Positions 15,350-22,140 of a stretch of DNA of 41,259 nt are shown in pieces. The translations under genes and the position numbers were made by a program. Location: NCBI GenBank assembly GCA_029560415.1, contig JAKQKY010000246.1, forward strand, positions 1 through 41,259, in the 5' to 3' direction. The notes under the pieces were generated by a model, which was not told the DNA's origin, made no database searches, and saw only the letters and a list, made by a program, of their open reading frames with translations. The stretch is from Bacteroidota bacterium. Its GTDB lineage: Bacteria; Bacteroidota; Bacteroidia; Chitinophagales; Chitinophagaceae. The first letter of the stretch is position 1, and the number at the start of each line of letters is the position of its first letter.

Positions 15350-18010
15350 TTATTGACCAACACCCTGTTGCATGTTCTGCATGTTTTCCATTTCACCTTT
15401 CATGTTCTTTCTTTTGAAGAGATTCACATCCAGCTTTCCAAAACGCCAGTTAAAGTTTAAACGAAGCACTTGCGGATCGCGGCGACGTGAATAATCCTGG
15501 TTGAAACTTTCGTTGGCTGCACGGGTTGCATAAAGCCTGGTGCGAAAAATATCATTGAACTGTAGTGTCAATGAAGCTGCGTTGTTTTTAAGGAATTCCT
15601 TTTTAATGGCGATATCGGCACCATAAATGGGTTTGATGTATCCCTGGGCCGTTGAATAAGTCTGCCCAAAGCCTGGTCCACCTCCATAGAAATTACCACC
15701 ACCACCACCACGGCTAGCCGAACCCGAAGCTGCAGGCACGAGGGTCTTCGACTGGTAATCGCCGGTAAGCTGGATAGAAAAATTGGCCGGCAACTTAAAG
15801 CTGTTGTTCATTTTTGCAAACCAACTGAATTGTTCATTGTTTGACGTGCCAGGCAGGTTATCTGCGGTAAGATTGGTATTGTACAGGTTTATGTTTGTTG
15901 TAATATCCCAGTTTTTACCAACCTTATTTTTACTTGTTAATTCTACGCCCGTGGTAACACTTCTGCTGGCATTGGCGAAGCTGGTAAACCTGGCGGGCTT
16001 TGATAATATACTGCTGTCGATGTATTGATAACGTGTGATCAGGTTATCGGTTACCCGGCCGTAGATACTCAGGAGGATCGACTGGCCTGCTGAAAACTGC
16101 TGCGAATAAACAATTTCGCCAAGGTGATTGAATTCAGGTTTGAGGTTCGGGTTGCCGATACTCAAATTGAGTGAATCAGAGAAATCGATAAAGGGGATCA
16201 GTTGAAAAAAGCCTGGGCGGTTTATCTTGCGGGAATAATTAAGCTGCAGATCTGCTTTCTTATTAAGTTTCCAGGTAAAGAAGGCACTGGGGAATAAGCT
16301 CAGGGGATAATCGTTGCTGAACTGCTGGTTCTTTGTGAGCAGGTTGCCGGTATAGGATGAGCTTTCGATCCGGGCACCAAGCTGAATACTCACATTCTTT
16401 ATTTGTTGCGAATAAGTTGCATAAGCTGCATACACATCATCCTTGAAATCATAATTCACGCCAAGGGCCGGTAACAGGATATATTGTCCAAGCCCGCCGC
16501 TGGAATCGATAAGGTTGTCGTTAAAACTTTTAAACCTTCTTTGTGACATACGCAATCCTGCCTCCAGCTTTTGTGTAGAAGAAATGGGATCGGTATAATC
16601 AGTCTGCAGGGTGAGGAACTTCGTATCACCGCCACCGGTAGATCGTTCAAACAGCCTGGTAGTTTTCGGCTGGTTAAATTGATCAAAATACAAACCATTG
16701 TAATCTGATGTGTTCCGGTTCCTGCTGAAATTATAATTGGCATCGGCCGTCCATTCCTTACCTGATTTGGAAAAATTATGTTTGAAACCTGCGCTGCTGC
16801 CGATGTTCCTGAAATGGGATTTACTCATCAGGTTTCGTTTGCCGGTTTCAAATATAGTGCTGGTAGCCGTTACCGTATCACGGTAAATATCGATCAGGTC
16901 ACCGTTCTCAAATTGTCCGCGGGAATAATTTCCACTAATGGTAATGGTATTGCGGTTATCGATAAAATAATCCATACCCAGTCGTCCGAAGGCAAAATAA
17001 CCTTTACCCACCGGGTTGTTGTTTTGGGAAAGATGGGCGGTTTTTGTTGAGAGAAAATCGGTTCGGTTGGTAATCACCTCGCTGATCGATTTACGCATGC
17101 CAAACATACCCGCAGCGAAAAAATTAAATTTATTCTGTTTAAAATTAATATCACCACCAACACCCGGCCTTCCCCTGGAATCTATACTGGCCCTGATGTT
17201 GCCGTTATAGCCACTCTTCCGGTTCTTCTTCAATACAATATTTAGAATACCAGCCGAACCAGCGCCTGCATCATATTTTGCAGATGGATTGGAGATGATC
17301 TCAATAGTAGCAATCTGGTCTGCCGGGATCTGGTCTAGCGAAAGGGTAGTAGGCCGGCCATCCACAAATATCTGCGGAGAAGCATTTCGCATGGTTACAT
17401 TTCCATCGATGTCAACATTTACGGATGGCACATTTTTCATAACATCCACTGCTGTACCGCCGGTAGCGCTGATATCTTTTTCTACATTATAGATCTTTTT
17501 ATCCAGGTTGAGCTGTATGAGTGGCTTATTGGCATTCACCGTTACATTCTGCAATTGGGTGGCATCCTTCAGTAGTTTGATATTGCCCAAATCTTTGTCA
17601 ACTCCATTTAGCATACTGCTCATATCGCCACTCTTGGCGGCATTCATATTTATCTCAAAAGAAATGCTGGATTCATATTTTTTAAAGCCTACTGCTGAGA
17701 TATGTAGTTTGAACTTACCCATTACCGGTAGTCTTTCAATACTGAATTCACCTTTCTTACTGGTTATGAGTACGGCGATCACTACGTCTTTCCTTTGGCG
17801 TGTATTGGTATCCAGTTTATTTTGAAGCAATTGTACAGTAGCAGCATCGATGGATTTCCCGGTAGCTTCATCCACTACTTTCCCATAGAAATGTCCCAGG
17901 TTCATGTTTTGCTGGGATGATTTATTTCCATTTACGGGGAACTGGGCAAATGTTGAATGCCCAAAGAAGATGTATAATAAAACGATTACCGATTTAACGT
18001 GTTGTTTCAT
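15350..18010 (-). CDS. TonB-dependent-receptor-like outer membrane beta-barrel protein
   Basis: 886 residues with a signal peptide (about 1-22, ...FGHSTFAQ). A carboxypeptidase-regulatory-like domain follows (GHFYGKVVDEATGKSIDAATVQLL, about 38-61), then a plug-type region with DVMKNVPSVNVDIDGNV, IFVDGRPTTLSLDQIPADQI and the YDAGAGSAGILNIVLKKN motif, then a barrel of about 500 residues. This is the outer_membrane_beta-barrel protein family common in Bacteroidota. No TonB box is obvious near the N-terminus, so active TonB-dependent transport is uncertain. There is a Gly-rich stretch (GGGGGNFYGGGPGFGQ) late in the barrel and a basic, Met/Gln-rich tail. No SusD-like partner is adjacent, so substrate is unknown. 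Confidence 0.9.
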   Translation of the reverse strand: MKQHVKSVIVLLYIFFGHSTFAQFPVNGNKSSQQNMNLGHFYGKVVDEATGKSIDAATVQLLQNKLDTNTRQRKDVVIAVLITSKKGEFSIERLPVMGKFKLHISAVGFKKYESSISFEINMNAAKSGDMSSMLNGVDKDLGNIKLLKDATQLQNVTVNANKPLIQLNLDKKIYNVEKDISATGGTAVDVMKNVPSVNVDIDGNVTMRNASPQIFVDGRPTTLSLDQIPADQIATIEIISNPSAKYDAGAGSAGILNIVLKKNRKSGYNGNIRASIDSRGRPGVGGDINFKQNKFNFFAAGMFGMRKSISEVITNRTDFLSTKTAHLSQNNNPVGKGYFAFGRLGMDYFIDNRNTITISGNYSRGQFENGDLIDIYRDTVTATSTIFETGKRNLMSKSHFRNIGSSAGFKHNFSKSGKEWTADANYNFSRNRNTSDYNGLYFDQFNQPKTTRLFERSTGGGDTKFLTLQTDYTDPISSTQKLEAGLRMSQRRFKSFNDNLIDSSGGLGQYILLPALGVNYDFKDDVYAAYATYSQQIKNVSIQLGARIESSSYTGNLLTKNQQFSNDYPLSLFPSAFFTWKLNKKADLQLNYSRKINRPGFFQLIPFIDFSDSLNLSIGNPNLKPEFNHLGEIVYSQQFSAGQSILLSIYGRVTDNLITRYQYIDSSILSKPARFTSFANASRSVTTGVELTSKNKVGKNWDITTNINLYNTNLTADNLPGTSNNEQFSWFAKMNNSFKLPANFSIQLTGDYQSKTLVPAASGSASRGGGGGNFYGGGPGFGQTYSTAQGYIKPIYGADIAIKKEFLKNNAASLTLQFNDIFRTRLYATRAANESFNQDYSRRRDPQVLRLNFNWRFGKLDVNLFKRKNMKGEMENMQNMQQGVGQ

Positions 18011-18030
18011 AAAGTATTGAAACTGCTTAA

Positions 18031-18043
18031 CGCAAATTTTGCG
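18031..18043. promoter_or_regulatory. Palindrome CGCAAATTTTGCG upstream of the barrel protein
   Basis: A 13-bp palindrome, CGCAAA-T-TTTGCG, begins 20 bp upstream of the start codon of the outer-membrane protein. The position suits a repressor operator or the 5' leader. Its minus-strand half also contains AAAATTTG, one base from a TAnnTTTG box. Confidence 0.4.
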
Positions 18044-18120
18044 GATGCAATTTTAAGCTTTAAAATGACACACAGGTCCATTTATTTACACACATTATTT
18101 TTTTATACTATAAGTGTAAG

Positions 18121-18729
18121 TCACCCGGTTACTTTCAGTAAAAGCAGTATCAGCAGACCCGCAGCAAATCCAATGCCAGCGCAGGTTAGCTGGAATGCGA
18201 AGATTTGTGGGGCAGCATACCGGTATAGTTGTTTTCGTATATCCTGCAGGGAGAGTTCTGTGATTTTTTCGGCCAGGATCTTTTCCAATGATGCTTCATT
18301 CAGCAACTCATGAGCATATTTTTTCATGATTACGGGAAAGAGGATATCGATCTCAGTTAAGAAAGCAGTCTTAAACTGTAACAATGTTTTTTCTCCCATG
18401 AATTTATACAAAAGAGGAAACACCGTACTCAGCTTTTCATGCAAGAAATGATCTACGTGTTTTTCAATCTCAGGTTTCAATTTTTCCAATAGCAGCGGAT
18501 CAGAAACCTGCTGTTCAATAAAACTTGCGGGAAGAATATGTGCAGAGACCGCTTTGGCTGCATCACCGGCAAAACGTTCCTGCAGGATAGGTAATAACGT
18601 TTTAGGTTTAAAAAATACCCGGTGCTTTTTTTTAGGCACAGAAAACAGGAACCAAAGGGTAACCCTTGAAATGCACCATCCCATGCAGGTTGTAACAGCA
18701 ACAATGATGGTCATTTGAACCGGGGTCAT
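18121..18729 (-). CDS. DUF445 family membrane protein
   Basis: 202 residues with a membrane helix at each end (about 6-28 and 178-199) and a mostly helical middle part. The segment ILQERFAGDAAKAVSAHIL, then LKPEIEKHVDHFLHEKL, then ELSLQDIRKQLYRYAAPQIFAFQLTCAGIGFAAGLLILLLL is typical of DUF445 (YheB-type) proteins, whose biochemical role is unknown. ATG at 18729 is the only start in frame near a promoter. A TTTG/TACTTTTG pair lies 14-45 bp upstream (18743-18774), back to back with the tRNA-His promoter. It ends about 110 bp before the start of the outer-membrane barrel gene on the same strand. Confidence 0.82.
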   Translation of the reverse strand: MTPVQMTIIVAVTTCMGWCISRVTLWFLFSVPKKKHRVFFKPKTLLPILQERFAGDAAKAVSAHILPASFIEQQVSDPLLLEKLKPEIEKHVDHFLHEKLSTVFPLLYKFMGEKTLLQFKTAFLTEIDILFPVIMKKYAHELLNEASLEKILAEKITELSLQDIRKQLYRYAAPQIFAFQLTCAGIGFAAGLLILLLLKVTG

Positions 18730-18742
18730 GTTTTTTTTGCAG

Positions 18743-18774
18743 CAAAAGTAGTTGATTCACCAAAGCGTTTCAAA
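18743..18774 (-). promoter_or_regulatory. Bacteroidota-type promoter of the DUF445 gene
   Basis: Read on the minus strand: TTTG (-33, 18774-18771), a 20-bp spacer, and TACTTTTG (-7, 18750-18743), which matches TAnnTTTG. The start codon follows 13 bp after the -7 box. Confidence 0.7.
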
Positions 18775-18780
18775 ATGTAA

Positions 18781-18812
18781 TTTTGACTGCGTGATGTTTT
18801 TATATATTTTTG
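18781..18812 (+). promoter_or_regulatory. Bacteroidota-type promoter of tRNA-His
   Basis: TTTTG (18781-18785), a 19-bp spacer, and TATTTTTG (18805-18812), matching TAnnTTTG. The mature tRNA begins 16 bp downstream. The -33 box is six bases from the divergent -33 box of the DUF445 promoter. Confidence 0.72.
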
Positions 18813-18828
18813 CATCCTGATTCTAAAC

Positions 18829-18903
18829 GGTGGTTGTAGCTCAGTTGGTTAGAGCACCAGATTGTGATTCTGGGGGTCGGGGGTTCGAGCCCCCTCATCC
18901 ACC
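18829..18903 (+). tRNA. tRNA-His (GTG anticodon)
   Basis: A cloverleaf can be drawn: D-arm GCTCAGTTGGTTAGAGC, anticodon stem CCAGA/TCTGG with loop TTGTGAT (anticodon GTG at 18864-18866), variable GGGTC, and T-arm GGGGG-TTCGAGC-CCCCT. The extra 5' G opposite C73 is the identity element of histidine tRNAs. In the acceptor stem one pair (position 5 with 68) is T-T. CCA is not encoded, since C73 is followed by CAA. Confidence 0.95.
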
Positions 18904-18912
18904 CAAGTTTAT

Positions 18913-18947
18913 ATTCCCTGTTCATCCGGACGGGGAATTTTATTTTA
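18913..18947 (+). terminator. Terminator of tRNA-His
   Basis: ATTCCCTGT (18913-18921) pairs with ACGGGGAAT (18930-18938) with one G-U pair and an 8-base loop. A T-rich tail (TTTATTTTA) follows. Confidence 0.7.
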
Positions 18948-19062
18948 TCCCTCTACACCACTCATCCATATTAACAACCTACCTGCCTGTTTAACAAAAC
19001 ATTATTGAGAATCTGACGTTAATGTCAAGCGGGGAACCTCGTTTTTCCGTTAATTTTACAAC

Positions 19063-21228
19063 ATGCAAAAAATTGCAAATTTTATTATGAGTAAAAAATT
19101 CATCCCGGTAATCATTGCGTTAACTGGTATAAGTCTCTTCTTTACTTATCAATCACAGGGCAAAAACGACAATGACGATAACCCCAAAAGCAGGTATACA
19201 AAGATTCTCAGGAATGTGGGCGTTTTGCTCGAAGAGGGCCATTTCAGCCCCAGGAAGATCGATGATGCATTCAGTAAAGAGGTATTGAAAAAATTTGCAG
19301 AAGAGCTCGATAACGACAAAACCATTTTTTTACAAAGTGATATCGACGCATTTAAGAAATACGAGAATCGCATAGATGATGAGATCCACGGGTCGGAACT
19401 GGAATCATTTTATACAGTCAACGATGTTTACATCAAACGTTCTGCAGAAGTTTCGCAGTTATATAAAGACATTCTTGCCAAACCTTTCGATTTTACGAAA
19501 GATGAAAAAGTGATCATGGATGCCGAGAAACTTGGTTTTCCCAAAAATGAGGCAGAGAGACTGGATCAATGGAGAAAGCGTTTGAAATATGCCGTGTTGG
19601 GTAAATATGTAGACCTGCAGGAAGAAAGAGAGAAAAATAAGGGTAAAAAGGATTTTAAGATCAAAGCCGACAGCACCCTGGAAAGAGAAGCCCGCGACCA
19701 GGCACGCAAACAGCTCGATCGTTATTTTGCAACCAAGAAAACCCGCGAAACAAATGACGAAAATTTCAGCACGTTTGTAAATACGATCACTACCATCATG
19801 GATCCGCACAGCAATTATTTTCTGCCGGTAGATCTGCGTTCTTTCAATGAATCGATGAGTGGACGATTTTACGGAATCGGTGCACAGTTAAAAGACGATG
19901 ATGGTAAAATAAAAATTGCCAGCCTTGTAAGTGGTGGTCCGGCATGGAAGAGCGGCGAATTAAAAGAGAATGATGAGATTATTAAAGTAGCCCAGGGAAA
20001 TGAAGAGCCCATTGATGTAACAGGTTATGCCGTAACAGATGCGGTTAAACTCATCAGGGGAGCCAAGGTAGGTACCGAGGTGCGATTGACCATTAAAAGA
20101 GTTGATGGCACCATAAAAGTAGTTACCCTTCAACGTGATGAAGTAAAGTTGGAAGATACTTTTGCTAAATCTGCCATCATCAAGGGTGAAAATAAAATCG
20201 GTTACATATACCTTCCCGAATTTTATGCAGATTTTGAAAGGCCGAATGGCGCCCGCTGTGCAGCAGATGTGGCCAAAGAGATCGAAAAATTAAAAGCCGA
20301 AAAAGTAGATGGCATCGTGCTCGATTTAAGAGGCAATGGCGGTGGTTCTTTGTATGATGTGGTTCAAATGGCCGGTCTCTTCATCGAAGAAGGTCCTATC
20401 TGCCAGGTGAAGGGTCGTGATGAAAAAGCCAATATCCTGCGTGACCGCGATAAGAATGTTCAATATACCGGTCCTTTTGCGGTAATGGTTGATGAAACCA
20501 GTGCGTCTGCATCAGAAATATTTGCAGCAGCGATCCAGGATTATAAAAGAGGCGTGATCATTGGTAGTACATCTACATATGGTAAAGGAACGGTACAAAG
20601 AAATATTCCATTGAATCCGGAAAGTGAAAGTGCCCTCTTTGCAAACAAAAAAACGGAAGACCTGGGTACGGTTAAACTAACCCTGCAGAAGTTCTACCGC
20701 ATCAACGGTGGAGCCACTCAATTGAAAGGTGTTACGCCTGATATCGTGTTGCCAGATAGGTTAGAGCATTTGAAATTTCGTGAAAAAGACAATCCTTATG
20801 CATTGCGTTGGGATGAGATCAATAAAGCTGATTATAAAACATGGACCAGCACCTCGAGTGATGACCTGATCATCAGCAGCGCCAACAATGATGTAAACAA
20901 AAGTGCAACTTTTGGAAAAATCAAAGAGAATGTATTGTGGCTCGAGAAATATAACGATAAGGAGTATTCGCTGAATATTGCCAAGTATAAGGAAGATCAG
21001 AAAAAACTGAAAGAAGTTTACAAACAGATTGAAGATTCTTATAAATTACCAACCCCGTTGAACATACAGAATGTATCAGCCGATACCATGGCCATCAACT
21101 CGGCGCAGGATAAAGTTGATAAGAACAAGCAGTGGATCAAGATCCGCAGTACTGATATCTATATCGATGAAACGGTAAAGGTTTTAAATAAAATGATCGC
21201 ACAGGAAAATACTGCGAAAGTGAATTAA
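19063..21228 (+). CDS. prc: Carboxy-terminal processing protease (Tsp/Prc, S41A)
   Basis: 721 residues, the size of the long Prc/Tsp type. An N-terminal membrane or signal segment (MSKKFIPVIIALTGISLFF) begins at an internal Met, nine codons in; either ATG (19063 or 19087) could be used. A long helical N-terminal domain precedes the MDPHSNYFLP motif. A PDZ domain follows (GRFYGIGAQLKDDDGKIKIA to about residue 370). The S41 core has GIVLDLRGNGGGSLYDV, the Ser in SASASE (480-485) and Lys 508 in STYGKGTVQ, the Ser-Lys dyad. A Lys/Asp-rich C-terminal helical domain follows. It degrades or trims periplasmic proteins from their C-termini. It is monocistronic, with a terminator right after the stop. 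Confidence 0.95.
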   Translation: MQKIANFIMSKKFIPVIIALTGISLFFTYQSQGKNDNDDNPKSRYTKILRNVGVLLEEGHFSPRKIDDAFSKEVLKKFAEELDNDKTIFLQSDIDAFKKYENRIDDEIHGSELESFYTVNDVYIKRSAEVSQLYKDILAKPFDFTKDEKVIMDAEKLGFPKNEAERLDQWRKRLKYAVLGKYVDLQEEREKNKGKKDFKIKADSTLEREARDQARKQLDRYFATKKTRETNDENFSTFVNTITTIMDPHSNYFLPVDLRSFNESMSGRFYGIGAQLKDDDGKIKIASLVSGGPAWKSGELKENDEIIKVAQGNEEPIDVTGYAVTDAVKLIRGAKVGTEVRLTIKRVDGTIKVVTLQRDEVKLEDTFAKSAIIKGENKIGYIYLPEFYADFERPNGARCAADVAKEIEKLKAEKVDGIVLDLRGNGGGSLYDVVQMAGLFIEEGPICQVKGRDEKANILRDRDKNVQYTGPFAVMVDETSASASEIFAAAIQDYKRGVIIGSTSTYGKGTVQRNIPLNPESESALFANKKTEDLGTVKLTLQKFYRINGGATQLKGVTPDIVLPDRLEHLKFREKDNPYALRWDEINKADYKTWTSTSSDDLIISSANNDVNKSATFGKIKENVLWLEKYNDKEYSLNIAKYKEDQKKLKEVYKQIEDSYKLPTPLNIQNVSADTMAINSAQDKVDKNKQWIKIRSTDIYIDETVKVLNKMIAQENTAKVN

Positions 21229-21250
21229 GATATTAAACCCCATGAACGTA

Positions 21251-21283
21251 AAAAGCCACCTGTTTGGGTGGCTTTTTTATTTG
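21251..21283 (+). terminator. Rho-independent terminator of prc
   Basis: AAAAGCCACC (21251-21260) pairs perfectly with GGTGGCTTTT (21267-21276) over a 6-base loop, followed by TTATTTG. The 15-bp repeat array begins at the end of this terminator. Confidence 0.88.
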
Positions 21284-21384
21284 AGTTGACATCTCTCGGG
21301 TTGACATCTCCCGAGTTGACATCTACTGAGTTGACATCTCTAGAGTTGACATCTCCCGAGTTGACATCTCCCGAGTTCTCAACC
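21283..21384 (+). repeat. 15-bp tandem repeat, block 1 (6 units + terminal 12-mer)
   Basis: Units of GAGTTGACATCTCNN: the two last bases run TC, CC, CT (with A instead of C before it), TA, CC, CC, and unit two begins GGG. Consecutive units form CTC-NN-GAG palindromes. The block ends with GAGTTCTCAACC at 21373-21384. It lies between the prc terminator and block 2. Confidence 0.95.
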
Positions 21385-21451
21385 GCTTCAGCATAACTAT
21401 CTCATTTTCAACAACTTCTCTTCCTGAACTTGGCTTATTTCGCTTCGTTTT

Positions 21452-21538
21452 GAGTTGACATCTCCTGAGTTGACATCTCTTGAGTTGACATCTCTTGAGT
21501 TGACATCTCCTGAGTTGACATCTCGTGAGTTCTCAACC
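21452..21538 (+). repeat. 15-bp tandem repeat, block 2 (5 units + terminal 12-mer)
   Basis: Five more GAGTTGACATCTCNN units with NN = CT, TT, TT, CT, GT, again ending in GAGTTCTCAACC (21527-21538). A 67-bp unrelated spacer separates the blocks. The array ends 3 bp before the stop of the convergent dinB-type gene. The 313-bp gap 21229-21541 holds only the terminator and these two blocks. Confidence 0.95.
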
Positions 21539-21541
21539 ATC

Positions 21542-22051
21542 TCACATATACCTTTCCTCCAACACTTTCTTATGGTGATATAAATGCCCCACAGTAATAA
21601 ATCCCAGGGCCAGGGGCGTTACCGGTTTATTGTTCGAAATGCCCGAACGATCCAGCATCTCATTGGTTAAACTGTCGAATAAGAATCGGGTAGATGCCCG
21701 AACAGCTTTCAATTCATCGCAAAGGCTCTTCCAGCTTCGGTGATTCGCCTGTGAAGCAACAGCGTAGTCATCTTCTTCAAAGCCCGGCAGTGAAGCCTGT
21801 TCGCCCCGTGCAATAGCCAATGCCCGGTAATTGAAAATCCTTTCAGTATCGGTTACATGCTGAAGCAATTCTTTGATCGTCCATTTACCAGGTGCATAGG
21901 CTTCATTAGATTTTTCTTCAGAAATACTGTCGAAAAAACGATCGATGACCTGTTGCTGATTTTCAAAAGCCAATGTAAGATCATCTTCCGCAACCTGGCG
22001 GGTATAATTTTCAAAATAAGGAGGAAATGTTCCTGGTAATGGTCTGGGCAT
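21542..22051 (-). CDS. DinB family protein (DinB_2/YfiT-like)
   Basis: 169 residues, a four-helix-bundle protein. Conserved features are YAPGKWTIKELLQHVTDTERIFNYRALAIARGEQ (residues about 52-85) with the first metal-ligand His in LLQHVTDTE, and LGFITVGHLYHHKKVLEERY near the end with the other His residues. These are typical of the DinB/YfiT metal-dependent hydrolase or thiol-transferase group. The exact reaction is unknown. ATG at 22051 has a TATTTTTG box 17-24 bp upstream. The gene converges with prc across the 15-bp repeat array. Confidence 0.88.
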   Translation of the reverse strand: MPRPLPGTFPPYFENYTRQVAEDDLTLAFENQQQVIDRFFDSISEEKSNEAYAPGKWTIKELLQHVTDTERIFNYRALAIARGEQASLPGFEEDDYAVASQANHRSWKSLCDELKAVRASTRFLFDSLTNEMLDRSGISNNKPVTPLALGFITVGHLYHHKKVLEERYM

Positions 22052-22067
22052 ATCGTTGAGTTTTGAA

Positions 22068-22117
22068 CAAAAATATGCCGCAGGCGATTAAGTTGTCTAA
22101 AACTTTTACCTGCGGCA
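22068..22117 (-). terminator. Hairpin after the subtilase gene; its tail forms the -7 box of the DinB gene
   Basis: On the minus strand TGCCGCAGG (22117-22109) pairs with CCTGCGGCA (22084-22076), with an inner AAGTT/AACTT stem. The following TATTTTTG (22075-22068) is both a T-rich terminator tail and an exact TAnnTTTG -7 box for the DinB gene. Confidence 0.6.
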
Positions 22118-22140
22118 AATCATATTTATTGAATGGTTGA

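Noticed and set aside
21283-21538. The 15-bp array as a CRISPR
   Set aside because: Units are 15 bp with 2-bp variable parts; no spacers of 25 bp or more and no cas genes in the window.
21283-21538. TTGACA in every 15-bp unit as a row of -35 promoter boxes
   Set aside because: TTGACA is the -35 hexamer of the E. coli type; promoters here follow TTTG/TAnnTTTG, and no -10 partners are present.
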